In this document: positions 51,648 through 61,455 of the stretch, piece after piece | Numbering within the stretch: position 1 is the stretch's first letter | Layout of the letters: each line of letters opens with the position of its first letter | DNA from: JADZAA01 sp039810485 | GTDB lineage: Bacteria > Bacteroidota > Ignavibacteria > Kapaibacteriales > UBA961 | Assembly (NCBI GenBank): GCA_039810485.1 | Contig: JBDHXA010000002.1 | Coordinates: 35,468 to 99,467, forward strand | Direction: 5' to 3' | Length of the DNA: 64,000 nt | Position numbers and translations under genes: made by a program | Notes under the pieces: generated by a model | Databases searched by the model: none | Seen by the model: the letters and a program-made list of their open reading frames with translations, nothing else | Told to the model about the DNA's origin: nothing

Positions 51648-53135
51648 ATGAAGGTTCTAGCATCTCATGAAGAAGTAATTTCGTTTGCCGGCGATGCGGC
51701 GATTGTTTTTTTCTTTGAGGACAGTGACATATTTACCGCACAAAAAAATACAATTACAAAAGCGTTTCCCACTGCTGAAGGATTATTTTTAACAGATGAT
51801 TTCACGGGAAAAAAGAATTCCATGTCATCAGTATACACTGGTTCAAAATCTTTGCCTCGCTTATTATTAGTTGGATTAGGTGAAAAGAAAAGCTTTGCCG
51901 TGGGCATTCTGCGTCGAGCTGCCGCTGCGGCAGCAGCATCTGTAAAACAATCAAGCGCAGAGGCGTTGGCCATTGTTTTGCCGTCAGCCGAACACATATT
52001 ATTGGCTGATGTCGCACAGGCAATTGTTGAAGGAGCATTGCTTTCTGGATATAAATACGATAAATTCAAAACAGAAGGCAAAAATGCCAAGAAGAAGCAT
52101 CTCAAGAAAATAACTCTGATTTGCGCTGATAAGACCGATGTTAAATCGGTGCAAAAAGTTGCTGACTATGCCAAAAATCTTTGCGATGGAGTGATGCTTG
52201 CACGCGATTTGGCAAATGCTCCAAACAATGAAATTTATCCTGAAACATTGGCCGAACGCGCCGCTGAGGCAGGTAAAGAAGGGGGTTTTTCAGTAAAAGT
52301 ATTCGACAAAGAGAAAATACAATCTTTGAAAATGGGCGGTCTATTGGCGGTAAATGCCGGTAGCAAACGTCCGCCTGTTTTTATCGTGATGGAATATAAT
52401 GGCGGCAAAACTGGTGAAAAGCCTATAGCACTTGTTGGCAAAGGAGTTACTTTCGACACCGGAGGTATTTCTATAAAACCCGGTGCCGGCATGAGTGCAA
52501 TGAAATTTGATATGCATGGCTCTGCCACTGTTATCGGAACAATGTATGCCGTTGCCAAAAATAAATTGCCGATTAATGTTGTTGGTTTAGTGCCCTCAAC
52601 CGATAATATGCCGGACGGCGCAGCGTATGTTCCAGGCGATATTGTTACGTTTATGAATGGAAAAACTGCCGAAATTGACAATACAGATGCGGAAGGCCGT
52701 CTCATACTTGCTGATGCTCTTTGCTATGCGGATTCTCTTAAGCCACAGGGAATTATTGATGTTGCAACATTGACTGGAGCTTGTGTGATAGCGCTTGGCT
52801 CGGTTACAACCGGTTTGATGGGAAATGATGACAAGATTAAGTCACGGTTGAAAGATTCAGCAGAACGCACTGGCGAATATGTTTGCGAATTGCCTCTCTA
52901 TGAAGAATATGAAGAACAAATAAAAAGCGATTTTGCTGACGTGAAAAATTCTGGCGGCAGACCGGCAGGCACAATAACGGCAGCATTGTTTTTGAAAAAA
53001 TTCATAGGCGATTCTTCTTGGGCGCATTTGGATATTGCTGGAACCGGCATGCTTGATGCTCCAACTGAAATAAATCCTAAGGGCGGTTCAGGCGTTGGAG
53101 TTAGATTGCTGACTGACATGCTAAAAAATTGGTAA
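51648..53135 (+). CDS. pepA: Leucyl aminopeptidase (M17)
   Basis: The 495-residue protein has the M17 C-terminal domain with the metal/catalytic lysine in VGKGVTFDTGGISIKP (Lys265) and the signature NTDAEGRLILADAL at about 345-358, plus GSATVIGTM and DVATLTGACV. It removes N-terminal residues from peptides with two metal ions, usually as a cytosolic hexamer. Normal length. A Bacteroidetes-type -7 box (TATTTTTG at 51590) lies 50 bases before the ATG but I see no good -33 partner. A clear intrinsic terminator follows. Together with CtpA, M24 and S9 enzymes it points to active peptide use. Confidence 0.95.
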   Translation: MKVLASHEEVISFAGDAAIVFFFEDSDIFTAQKNTITKAFPTAEGLFLTDDFTGKKNSMSSVYTGSKSLPRLLLVGLGEKKSFAVGILRRAAAAAAASVKQSSAEALAIVLPSAEHILLADVAQAIVEGALLSGYKYDKFKTEGKNAKKKHLKKITLICADKTDVKSVQKVADYAKNLCDGVMLARDLANAPNNEIYPETLAERAAEAGKEGGFSVKVFDKEKIQSLKMGGLLAVNAGSKRPPVFIVMEYNGGKTGEKPIALVGKGVTFDTGGISIKPGAGMSAMKFDMHGSATVIGTMYAVAKNKLPINVVGLVPSTDNMPDGAAYVPGDIVTFMNGKTAEIDNTDAEGRLILADALCYADSLKPQGIIDVATLTGACVIALGSVTTGLMGNDDKIKSRLKDSAERTGEYVCELPLYEEYEEQIKSDFADVKNSGGRPAGTITAALFLKKFIGDSSWAHLDIAGTGMLDAPTEINPKGGSGVGVRLLTDMLKNW

Positions 53136-53166
53136 ATCAGATCTTCCCTATACTTTCAAAATATGC

Positions 53167-53196
53167 AAAGCTCCGTTCAGCAAGGCGGGGCTTTTT
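53167..53196 (+). terminator. Intrinsic terminator downstream of pepA
   Basis: AAAGCTCCG (53167-53175) pairs with CGGGGCTTT (53186-53194), one G-U pair, with a 10-base loop, and is followed by a T run (CTTTTT). It separates pepA from metH. Confidence 0.88.
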
Positions 53197-53233
53197 GCTA
53201 ATATTTACAGCAAACCACTAACATAACAGATAC

Positions 53234-56026
53234 ATGACCACAATTGAACGCTTGCAATCACTTCTTCAAAAGCGAATTTTGATTATAGACGGCGCTATGG
53301 GAACGATGATTCAGCGACATGCTCTCGACGAAGAAGATTTTAGAGGAAAAAATCAGATTCACGATGGTTTGCACGAGCGTGTTTGTCGCCACCACCATGA
53401 TTTGAAAGGAAATAATGATATTCTCTCGATAACGCGACCCGACATAATCAGCGATGTTCATAGGCAGTATTTGGCTGCCGGTGCTGATATTATCGAAACA
53501 AATACGTTTAGCGCAACGAGCATAGCGCAATCGGATTATGATGCGCAGGAATTTGCTTACAATATGAATTTTGCTTCGGCCTTAATTGCAAAGAATGCAG
53601 CCAATGATTTTTCAACGCCAGAGCGCCCTCGCTTTGTGGCCGGCGCAATTGGTCCAATGAATAAATCATTGTCCTTATCCCCAGATGTCAATAATCCCGG
53701 ATTTCGCTCAACTTCTTGGGACGTTGTTGTAACAGCATATACTGAGGCAATTCGCGGACTTCTTGACGGAGGGGCAGATATTTTGCTAGTCGAAACAATT
53801 TTCGACACATTGAACGCAAAGGCAGCCATCTATGCAATAAGCGAATATTTTGCTAAAACAGGAGCAAACGTTCCTGTAATGCTCTCCGGCACAATCGTGG
53901 ATATGAGTGGTCGTACTCTCTCCGGTCAGACAACAGAAGCATTCTGGAACTCTGTTCGTCACTGTCCGAATTTGCTCTCCGTAGGGCTAAACTGCGCTTT
54001 AGGTGCAGAGCAGATGCGTCCGTTCATCGAAGAATTATCTCGTGTCGCTGATTGTTTTACAAGCATTTATCCAAATGCAGGATTGCCGAATGAAATGGGC
54101 GGCTATGATGATTCTCCAAAGAATATGGCAGAAGTTCTTCACGATTTTGGTAGCTCGGGATATTTTAATATTGTTGGAGGATGCTGCGGAACAACACCAG
54201 AACATATTGCAGCAATTGCAGAAACAGTGAGAAATTTGCCGCCGCGAAATATACCAGATCGTCCAAAATTTATGCGCCTTTCAGGATATGAGCCATTCGT
54301 GCTACGTTCTGATACAAATTTTGTAAATGTAGGCGAGCGAACTAATGTAACCGGTTCGGCTAAATTTGCAAAACTTATCAAGGATGACAAATATGATGAA
54401 GCTCTTGTTGTAGCAAGACAGCAAGTCGAGGCAGGCGCACAGATTATTGATGTCAATATGGACGAAGGACTCTTGGACTCTGAAGCTGCAATGACGAAGT
54501 TTTTAAATTTGCTTGCTGGAGAACCAGATATTGCAAAAGTGCCGATTATGTTAGATTCGTCGAAGTGGACTGTGTTAGAAGCCGGTCTTAAATGCGTGCA
54601 GGGCAAATCAATAGTGAATTCAATTTCCATGAAAGAAGGCGAAGATCGCTTTATTGAGGAGGCCGTTAAAGTGCGCCGCTATGGGGCTGCAGCAATTGTA
54701 ATGGCATTTGATGAACAGGGGCAGGCAGACACTTTTGAACGAAAAATTGCTATTTGCAAACATGCTTATTCATTACTTACAAAAAAAATTGGTTTCCCGG
54801 CAGAAGACATAATTTTTGACCCAAATATTTTTGCGATTGCGACCGGCATTGAAGAGCATAACAACTATGCTGTTGATTTTATTCATGCTACTCGTTGGAT
54901 CAAAGATAATTTGCCCGGAGCAAAAGTATCTGGCGGCGTATCTAATTTGTCGTTCGCATTTAGAGGTAATGAGCCGGTGCGCCGCGCCATGCACTCAGTA
55001 TTTCTCTACCATGCGATTCAGGCAGGCATGGATATGGGAATTGTGAATGCGGGGCAAATTGACATTTATGATGAAATTCCTAAAGATTTGCTGGAATTAT
55101 GCGAAGATGTAGTGCTCAATCGTCGCAATGATGCAACAGAACGATTGGTGCAATTTGCCGAAAATTTAAAAAATACCGGCAAAGAAGCAAGCGTTAAGTC
55201 AAAAGAGGAAGAAGTATGGCGCGCCGCGCCTGTTGCCGAACGCCTCAAGCACGCGTTGGTGAAAGGTATTGATACTTTTGTAGAAAACGACGTTGAAGAA
55301 GCAAGATTAGAGTATAACTCGCCTTTGACTGTCATTGAAGGTCCGTTAATGGACGGCATGAATGTAGTAGGCGATCTTTTCGGAGCAGGCAAGATGTTTT
55401 TGCCTCAAGTTGTGAAATCAGCGCGTGTGATGAAGAAAGCAGTAGCTTATCTTTTGCCTTATATGGAAGCTGAAAAAAAGTTGTCTGGAAATGAAATTAA
55501 AAATAACGGCACAATTCTCCTTGCAACAGTAAAAGGCGATGTGCATGATATAGGAAAAAACATCGTTGGAGTAGTGCTTAGTTGCAACAACTATCATGTA
55601 ATTGATTTGGGCGTGATGGTGCCGGCAGATAAGATTCTTGAGATTGCAAGCAAGGAAAATGTTGATATAATAGGACTTTCAGGGCTTATTACTCCGTCGC
55701 TCGACGAGATGGCGCATGTTGCAAAAGAAATGGAGCGTCGTGGATTTTGCAAACCGTTGTTAATTGGAGGAGCAACCACTTCACGCGTGCATACAGCAGT
55801 TAAGATAGAGCCAGCGTATTCTGGAGCTGTGATTCATGTGCTTGACGCTTCTCGCGCTGTTCCTGTGGTCAGCAATCTTGTAAATGCTGCGGTTTCTGCT
55901 CAATTTGTATCGAAGACACGTAAAGAATATGCAATTATTCGTGAAGATTACATTAGGCGATCTCAAGGTAAAAAACTTATTCCCATTGTTGAAGCAAGGA
56001 ACAATAAATTAAATCTATGGACTTAA
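53234..56026 (+). CDS. metH: Cobalamin-dependent methionine synthase lacking the reactivation domain
   Basis: The 930-residue protein carries the homocysteine-binding domain (IDGAMGTMIQRHAL; zinc cysteines in LNCALGA and GGCCGTTPEHI), the pterin-binding domain (FVNVGERTNVTGSAKFAKLI; QIIDVNMDEG), the helical cap and the B12-binding domain with DVHDIGKNI (axial His771) and GLSGLITPS. It ends at VEARNNKLNLWT, exactly where full-length MetH (about 1,230 residues) continues into the AdoMet-dependent reactivation domain. The following DNA does not encode that domain in any frame I can see, so the shortening is not a simple stop mutation. Reactivation of oxidised cobalamin must be done in trans or differently. 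It forms methionine from homocysteine and methyl-tetrahydrofolate. Confidence 0.93.
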   Translation: MTTIERLQSLLQKRILIIDGAMGTMIQRHALDEEDFRGKNQIHDGLHERVCRHHHDLKGNNDILSITRPDIISDVHRQYLAAGADIIETNTFSATSIAQSDYDAQEFAYNMNFASALIAKNAANDFSTPERPRFVAGAIGPMNKSLSLSPDVNNPGFRSTSWDVVVTAYTEAIRGLLDGGADILLVETIFDTLNAKAAIYAISEYFAKTGANVPVMLSGTIVDMSGRTLSGQTTEAFWNSVRHCPNLLSVGLNCALGAEQMRPFIEELSRVADCFTSIYPNAGLPNEMGGYDDSPKNMAEVLHDFGSSGYFNIVGGCCGTTPEHIAAIAETVRNLPPRNIPDRPKFMRLSGYEPFVLRSDTNFVNVGERTNVTGSAKFAKLIKDDKYDEALVVARQQVEAGAQIIDVNMDEGLLDSEAAMTKFLNLLAGEPDIAKVPIMLDSSKWTVLEAGLKCVQGKSIVNSISMKEGEDRFIEEAVKVRRYGAAAIVMAFDEQGQADTFERKIAICKHAYSLLTKKIGFPAEDIIFDPNIFAIATGIEEHNNYAVDFIHATRWIKDNLPGAKVSGGVSNLSFAFRGNEPVRRAMHSVFLYHAIQAGMDMGIVNAGQIDIYDEIPKDLLELCEDVVLNRRNDATERLVQFAENLKNTGKEASVKSKEEEVWRAAPVAERLKHALVKGIDTFVENDVEEARLEYNSPLTVIEGPLMDGMNVVGDLFGAGKMFLPQVVKSARVMKKAVAYLLPYMEAEKKLSGNEIKNNGTILLATVKGDVHDIGKNIVGVVLSCNNYHVIDLGVMVPADKILEIASKENVDIIGLSGLITPSLDEMAHVAKEMERRGFCKPLLIGGATTSRVHTAVKIEPAYSGAVIHVLDASRAVPVVSNLVNAAVSAQFVSKTRKEYAIIREDYIRRSQGKKLIPIVEARNNKLNLWT

Positions 56027-56204
56027 ACTATAAGAATTATAAAATATTTATTAAGCATAATATATTACGTCATATTTTTTATTACAATAATGACTTATTT
56101 TTGCATGAGAATCTATGTACTAAAATGCCTCAATTCTTTTCATTGCATTTTGTCATATTATAGCCGATTAATTTAATTGTTACATTAATTTTATAGGAAT
56201 TGTC

Positions 56205-57560
56205 ATGAAACGTATGATAATTGGAGTATTTGGGTTTTTTGCTCTTTCAATAGCAGTTCGCGCTGCCGATGCACCATCAGCTGATCACATGAACGCCACT
56301 GGTGCTAAATATGTTCATGATTGGGCTTGGGAAGTAACACGCATTATGATGAAAGACGGTTTTTCGCCTTGTGTAGCCAGCCGAAATGATAATTTGGCGC
56401 ATATTGCAGGATATCAAGCAGCCCAGCCCGGATATACGGAAAAATATGCGTCTTTGGCAGGTCAGGTACCCGATCTTAAACCATTCCCACAGCCAAGCGT
56501 TGGAAAAATATACGATTGGCGCATCTCAATGATAACTGCCTATAGAGGTATGATAAAAAAACTTTTGTATCATTCTTCGATGTGCGACAGTATGTATGAT
56601 GCAAATATTAATGAAATTAGCTCAGAATATGTAGGAGTAAAAGACAGTAATGCTATAATTTCGCGATCTGTATCGTATGGGGAAGATGTTGTGAAGTTTA
56701 TGCTGCCTTGGGTAAAAAGCGATGGGCATAATAAAAATCAAGGTCGTCCGCGCTATAATTGGCCGCGTGGCGAGCAGTATTGGGTTCCAACTCCTCCCGC
56801 TTTTGCCGAACCACTCGATCCATATTTCCCAACAATGCGTCCTATGACAATAGGTGAGAACCGCGAAGAATTTCAACCGATGGCTCCAATACCTTTTAGC
56901 AAGGAAAAGGGATCGGCATTTTACGACATGGTAATGCAAACGTATGTAACTGCAAATGGTCTAACTGACGAACAAAAAGATATTGCCTATTTCTGGGACT
57001 GTAACCCGATTAAAACATGGAATGCAGGACATTTTGTCTTTAACACAGAGCAAATATCTCCGGCTGGACATTGGATAAATATCTGTAAAATTGCATGTTT
57101 AGACGACAAAGCAGACATGATGAAATCGCTTCGCGCCTATGCTTTAACTTCAGCGGCTCTATACGACGCATTTATTATTTGTTGGGAAGAAAAATATAAA
57201 GTTCATGGAATACGGCCGGTAACCTATATAAATCGCTATATTGACTCAACTTGGGAGCCATTGCTCCAAACTCCTCCATTTCCAGAATATACAGCCGGGC
57301 ATGCAACAATATCGGCAGCAGCAGCCGAAGTGCTGACACAAATTTTTGGTCCTATGCCATTTAATGACGACACTGAAGTTCTATTCGGCTATAAGCCGCG
57401 CAAATTCAACAATTTCCATGAAGCAGCTCTTGAGGCGGCAGCCAGCCGGGTTTATGGTGGTATACACTTTCCACGATCGGTGAATGAGGGGAATCGCACC
57501 GGTACTTTAGTTGGAAAAAGAGTTATGAAAAAAATCTTAACTATTAAAGATAAAAAATAA
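56205..57560 (+). CDS. Secreted PAP2/vanadium-dependent haloperoxidase-family protein
   Basis: The 451-residue protein has a signal peptide (MIIGVFGFFALSIAVRA) and a long helical N-terminal half. Near the C terminus are the three PAP2 motifs in the haloperoxidase-type spacing: KYKVHGIRPVTYI (K(x)6RP), FPEYTAGHATISAAAAEVL (His366, AGH in place of SGH) and SRVYGGIHFPRSV (His421). These residues bind phosphate in phosphatases or vanadate in haloperoxidases. Members of this secreted group are mostly uncharacterised; phosphatase activity and halogenation cannot be separated by sequence. It is followed after about 40 bases by an M24 peptidase gene. Confidence 0.85.
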   Translation: MKRMIIGVFGFFALSIAVRAADAPSADHMNATGAKYVHDWAWEVTRIMMKDGFSPCVASRNDNLAHIAGYQAAQPGYTEKYASLAGQVPDLKPFPQPSVGKIYDWRISMITAYRGMIKKLLYHSSMCDSMYDANINEISSEYVGVKDSNAIISRSVSYGEDVVKFMLPWVKSDGHNKNQGRPRYNWPRGEQYWVPTPPAFAEPLDPYFPTMRPMTIGENREEFQPMAPIPFSKEKGSAFYDMVMQTYVTANGLTDEQKDIAYFWDCNPIKTWNAGHFVFNTEQISPAGHWINICKIACLDDKADMMKSLRAYALTSAALYDAFIICWEEKYKVHGIRPVTYINRYIDSTWEPLLQTPPFPEYTAGHATISAAAAEVLTQIFGPMPFNDDTEVLFGYKPRKFNNFHEAALEAAASRVYGGIHFPRSVNEGNRTGTLVGKRVMKKILTIKDKK

Positions 57561-57599
57561 TATATTATTTAATGCCAGTTGCATATATTATTGATTAAC

Positions 57600-58787
57600 A
57601 TGGATTTGCAGCGTATTAAATCTGTTCTACAAGAAGAAAAAATTGATTTGTGGCTGTTATACGATTTTCGCGGCAGCAATTCAATTGCATGGCAGATGGC
57701 AGCGATAGAGCCCGATGCTCACTGCACGCGCCGCTGGGCGATAGGTATTCCCGCTTGTGGCGAACCGTTCAAAATTGTTCATGCCATCGAGCATTTTACG
57801 CTTGGCAATGTAGAAGCGCGGCAAATTATCTATTCAAACAAGGAAGAATGGCAGCAAAATTTATGTGAAATTGCAGCAAAATATCCGGTGATTGCCATGG
57901 AGTATTCACCGGATAATGCAATTCCGGTAGTAAGCAAAGTTGATGCGGGAACAATTGAATTTATTCGCGCAAACGGCGGCAATATTGTGTCGTCTGCCAA
58001 TCTGGTGCAAAAAATATACGCCGTTTGGAGCGATGGTCAATATGAAGAAAATCTGCGGCACACTGCTCCAAAATTACGGGAAAGTATGTTTTCGGCATTT
58101 GATTTTCTTCGCCGCCAAATAGTTAATAAATATAAAGTTACAGAATATGATGTGCAACAGCATATTCTGTCTGAATTTGTCAAATTCGGTCTTGTAACAG
58201 ACAGTCCGCCAATTGTAGCGGTGGCTCGCAATGCGGCGAGCCCCCACTATGCGCCTTCAGCAGAAATTCATGCAGTAATTCCACGAGATGAGTTGGTTCT
58301 GATAGACATGTGGGCAAAAACATCCGACCGTAATTCAACGTTCTCTGATATTACGTGGATGTGCTATACTGGCAGCAACGTGCCTAAGCGATACGAAGAT
58401 ATTTTTTCTGTTGTGATCGGCGGGCGTGATGCTGCACTTGATTTCGTAAAAAAACGCCTTGCAGAAGGGTGCGAAGTCAGTGGCTATGAAGTGGATGATG
58501 CGGCACGAAATTTAATTACAAGTAAGGGCTATGGCAAATACTTTATTCATCGTACCGGCCATAGCATTACTACGGAAACTCATGGTGCCGGAGCAAATAT
58601 GGATAATTATGAAACGTATGATACACGATGCATTATACCGCTAACTTCATTCTCAATTGAGCCAGGAATCTATATTCCTAATGATGTTGGAATGCGTTCG
58701 GAAATCAGTGTAGTTATTGCATCAAACGGCGAAGTTTTAACGCCGTCGTCGCCATTGCAAACATCAATCGAAGCATTGCTTCCTTAA
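57600..58787 (+). CDS. M24-family metallopeptidase (Xaa-Pro aminopeptidase-like)
   Basis: The 395-residue protein (ATG at 57600) has a creatinase-like N-terminal domain and a pita-bread M24 domain. Metal ligands are recognisable as Asp in LIDMWAKT, Asp in FSDITW, His in HRTGHSI, Glu in FSIEPGIY and Glu in MRSEISV. It would release N-terminal residues from peptides with a proline at position 2, or act as a related dipeptidase. The linker WAKTSDRNSTFSDITW is longer than in many aminopeptidases P. It is read on the same strand as the haloperoxidase gene and meets mltB tail to tail with 19 bases between stops. Confidence 0.87.
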   Translation: MDLQRIKSVLQEEKIDLWLLYDFRGSNSIAWQMAAIEPDAHCTRRWAIGIPACGEPFKIVHAIEHFTLGNVEARQIIYSNKEEWQQNLCEIAAKYPVIAMEYSPDNAIPVVSKVDAGTIEFIRANGGNIVSSANLVQKIYAVWSDGQYEENLRHTAPKLRESMFSAFDFLRRQIVNKYKVTEYDVQQHILSEFVKFGLVTDSPPIVAVARNAASPHYAPSAEIHAVIPRDELVLIDMWAKTSDRNSTFSDITWMCYTGSNVPKRYEDIFSVVIGGRDAALDFVKKRLAEGCEVSGYEVDDAARNLITSKGYGKYFIHRTGHSITTETHGAGANMDNYETYDTRCIIPLTSFSIEPGIYIPNDVGMRSEISVVIASNGEVLTPSSPLQTSIEALLP

Positions 58788-58806
58788 TGAATTGCAGTTG
58801 AGCGTT

Positions 58807-59730
58807 TTATTTCTTCAATTTATCAGTGAGCGTAAGCACGGCCGCTACATAATCTTTGCTGTTATTGTAGTGAAACACGGCATTTTCTTGTTCTTTTCTC
58901 GAGCTGCCCCAGCCGTTAATTTTCAAATAATTGCCAATGCTAAAAATGGCGTCAGTCTTTTCAAACAAATTGATAATTCCATCGCCATTTCCATCTTTAG
59001 CCCAGCGAATATAACTTGAAGGCAAGAATTGCGATAATCCGAAAGCGCCTGCAGTCGAGCCATTTAGCTCAAGCGGATGCAATGGCGAAATCCTTCGCAA
59101 AGTATCAAGTGCCATGAGTTCTCCCAAAGCCCATGATGCTTTTTTTTGAGCGCGCTGCTCTATTTTCACGTCAAGCGCCTGCAATTCTTCGTTCGTTCCA
59201 GTCCAATCTTTTCGCAATGCCTCTTTATTCATCGTAATAAATTCCTTTTGATTTGCCATCGCAACACTAAGAAAAACAGAAGGAACATTGTTTTTTCCAA
59301 GAATTGCTCCAAACTTAGTTTCTATCCACATAATAGCTGTCAACGCTTCTTTGGGAACGCCAAATGTTTTTTCTGCAACGTTAAGAAAATCTGCATTTTC
59401 CTGAAGAAATTCCTTGGCTTTTTTTACTGATTTATCATTGTAATTATGAGAATAGTCAAGCGAAGTTCGATAGCCGGCAACATTATAACGCACAAGGTTT
59501 TCTTTGAACTCCACTCTGTCGTCATCTAAGAGTTGACGTAGAAAAACAGTATCAATGCCTCGCACCAGCAACGATTCGGCAACCGGAGCAAAAATAATAT
59601 GCTTGTACGATACTTTCTTTACAACAGCAGCCGCTTCTATACGCTGCGTGTCGCTGCCTCGCTTCGTAGGCGTTGTGCACGAAGTTACCACGCCTACGGT
59701 AAGACATAATATGAGAAAGGGTTTCTTCAT
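58807..59730 (-). CDS. mltB: Lytic murein transglycosylase, MltB type, lipoprotein
   Basis: The 307-residue protein starts at the ATG at 59730 (MKKPFLILCLTVGVVTSC), giving a lipoprotein signal with lipidated Cys18; an upstream TTG-type start would spoil it. The domain has AIMWIETKFGAILG with the catalytic glutamate, NVPSVFLSVAMAN, and GAFGLSQFLPSSYIRWAKDG, DGIINLFEKTDAIFSIGNYL, which are MltB/SLT_2 landmarks. It cleaves peptidoglycan glycan strands to 1,6-anhydro ends at the inner face of the outer membrane. It diverges from the rodZ-like gene. Confidence 0.92.
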   Translation of the reverse strand: MKKPFLILCLTVGVVTSCTTPTKRGSDTQRIEAAAVVKKVSYKHIIFAPVAESLLVRGIDTVFLRQLLDDDRVEFKENLVRYNVAGYRTSLDYSHNYNDKSVKKAKEFLQENADFLNVAEKTFGVPKEALTAIMWIETKFGAILGKNNVPSVFLSVAMANQKEFITMNKEALRKDWTGTNEELQALDVKIEQRAQKKASWALGELMALDTLRRISPLHPLELNGSTAGAFGLSQFLPSSYIRWAKDGNGDGIINLFEKTDAIFSIGNYLKINGWGSSRKEQENAVFHYNNSKDYVAAVLTLTDKLKK

Positions 59731-60075
59731 TCGTACAAATCTTGCGCTGCTGATATTATAATTCTTTGGCAATATAATACCTTTCCTCTTCCTTTTTCTT
59801 CAATCGCAAATTTTAGACGAATAATCGGCTTTAATGGTTTATATGAAGTCAAAAGAAAGCGTGACAAATATTATTGTTTTGATGTGGCAGATTGAAAAGT
59901 CGTAGTATAATGTTGAATTCGATATGAAAGTAATCATTCCGATTTACAACTGTATTTTCGATATATTGCTTTTCTTATTTCGCTCTGATGATATCTCTAT
60001 GCTTGAACTGTGCGTCACAACATTTCACAATTTTTCCGTATTTTTCGCGCAAAAGTAAATACCTTCCGTTGTAGA
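59731..60075. other. Intergenic region between divergent mltB and rodZ-like genes
   Basis: About 345 bases that must contain promoters for both genes. A 44-codon open frame (59924-60058, plus strand) ends 17 bases before the rodZ-like ATG; its translation has no recognisable family and I do not call it. No hairpin with a T tract, tRNA or repeat is visible. Confidence 0.5.
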
Positions 60076-61401
60076 ATGACGCCAATCAGCCAAGAATTAA
60101 TCAGACGTCGAGAAGAACTCGGCTGGACAATTGCAGATGTTTCGTCAAAAACACGCATTCGAATTCGTGTGCTTGAATCCATCGAAGATGGAAATTTTGA
60201 TGTTTTGCCACCAGCTTACGTTCGTTCATACCTTAAAATCTACTCTCAGATTGTTGGGCTATCCGAAGATGAGATGCTTGTTCTTTTGAATGAATCTATA
60301 CCTTCAACCTCCGAACTTCAAGCTGGGTCTAGCCCAGATAGTTACACATCTTTAAAATATGACGGACGGCAACTATCATCACAACCCGGCAGTACGCCAA
60401 TAAAAATATCCCAACCAATCATTTCAACGATAGTTTATGGAGCATTTGCAGTTTGCATCGGTGTTTTAGTGTATTACTTCTTCTTTCGAAGCGAACCGTC
60501 TTCCACTTTGTCAATGCGCCCTGGCGAAATGGCTGGCACAACCGAAATTACTGACGATACCGCGCAAGCATCATCAAAAGGCGGCGGAATGCTTTCCTAT
60601 TTTAACGATACCTTTCCAGCCGACAGCATAATACTCGAAGCTCAGACCACCGATACTGCTTGGCTTACAATCAATATAGACGGACAGCGTAGCCAGCAAA
60701 TAACGATATTGCCGCCACAACAATTACGATGGGCCGCAAAAGATTATTTCATACTTTCACTCGGAAATGCGGGTGCGATATCTCTAAAACGCAATGGGAA
60801 GCAATTACAAAAATTCGGAAGCAAAGGAAGCGTGGTTCGTCAAATTAAAATTACGTCAAATGATGTAATAGCATCATCCGAACCTTATACAACCACAGAG
60901 CCAACCGCTCAACAAACAAAAAATAGCTCTAGTGTACAGAACAAAAATAAACAGTCATCACAAATAACGTTTCAGCAACGCCAAAACACACAAGCACAAA
61001 CAAACACTAAAAATAGTCAGCAAGTTCTAACAACAGCCAAACAACCTATAAATCCGACAAATATTCAATCAGTTCCAAAACAAGCACAAACACAACAAAC
61101 AGTTTACGGCAATAGCATAAAACATACACCAGATACTCATACAACTGCTGTACAACAGAAGCCAAAGCCACAAACAACAAAAAATAATGCTCAACAAAAA
61201 AAATTACAAGAAAAAAAGAAGCTACAACAAAAGCATGCAAAATCGTCGCCCGCCCTGCAAAGAATTATAGGAAACACTTCCCGCGAAACAAAAAAGCAAC
61301 GTCCTGAAATAATACCGGTAACTCCTATGCCAATTAAAAGTGAGCAGCCAAAATATTCTCCGTCCCCACAGCATCCAATTGAAAAAAAGAACGATGACTA
61401 A
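60076..61401 (+). CDS. rodZ: RodZ-like HTH membrane protein with low-complexity C-terminal tail
   Basis: The 441-residue protein (ATG at 60076) begins with an HTH_25 domain (LIRRREELGWTIADVSSKT, VLESIEDGNFDVLPPAYVRS), continues with a transmembrane helix at about residues 115-135 (STIVYGAFAVCIGVLVYYFF) and a DUF4115-like beta domain (TDTAWLTINIDGQ, QLRWAAKDYFILSLGN). That is the RodZ architecture; RodZ anchors MreB and helps set rod shape. The last 170 residues are Gln/Lys/Asn/Thr-rich, repetitive and probably disordered, which is longer than usual for RodZ. The low-complexity tail is periplasmic by topology. Confidence 0.85.
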   Translation: MTPISQELIRRREELGWTIADVSSKTRIRIRVLESIEDGNFDVLPPAYVRSYLKIYSQIVGLSEDEMLVLLNESIPSTSELQAGSSPDSYTSLKYDGRQLSSQPGSTPIKISQPIISTIVYGAFAVCIGVLVYYFFFRSEPSSTLSMRPGEMAGTTEITDDTAQASSKGGGMLSYFNDTFPADSIILEAQTTDTAWLTINIDGQRSQQITILPPQQLRWAAKDYFILSLGNAGAISLKRNGKQLQKFGSKGSVVRQIKITSNDVIASSEPYTTTEPTAQQTKNSSSVQNKNKQSSQITFQQRQNTQAQTNTKNSQQVLTTAKQPINPTNIQSVPKQAQTQQTVYGNSIKHTPDTHTTAVQQKPKPQTTKNNAQQKKLQEKKKLQQKHAKSSPALQRIIGNTSRETKKQRPEIIPVTPMPIKSEQPKYSPSPQHPIEKKNDD

Positions 61402-61455
61402 ATAAGTGCAACGATACATATAATATTTATACTATCTCTTTAAGATATAAATTTT

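Noticed and set aside
53135..53233. Possible cobalamin or SAM riboswitch before metH
   Set aside because: The gap is under 100 bases and is mostly occupied by the pepA terminator; no riboswitch core is recognisable.
59924..60058. 44-codon open frame starting MKVIIPIYNC just upstream of the rodZ-like gene
   Set aside because: The first residues recall nucleotidyltransferase or glycosyltransferase starts, but the rest has no family pattern and it fills a promoter region; chance is more likely.
60940..61240. CA-rich repetitive stretch considered as a non-coding repeat
   Set aside because: It lies in frame within the RodZ-like gene and encodes its Gln/Asn/Thr/Lys-rich tail.
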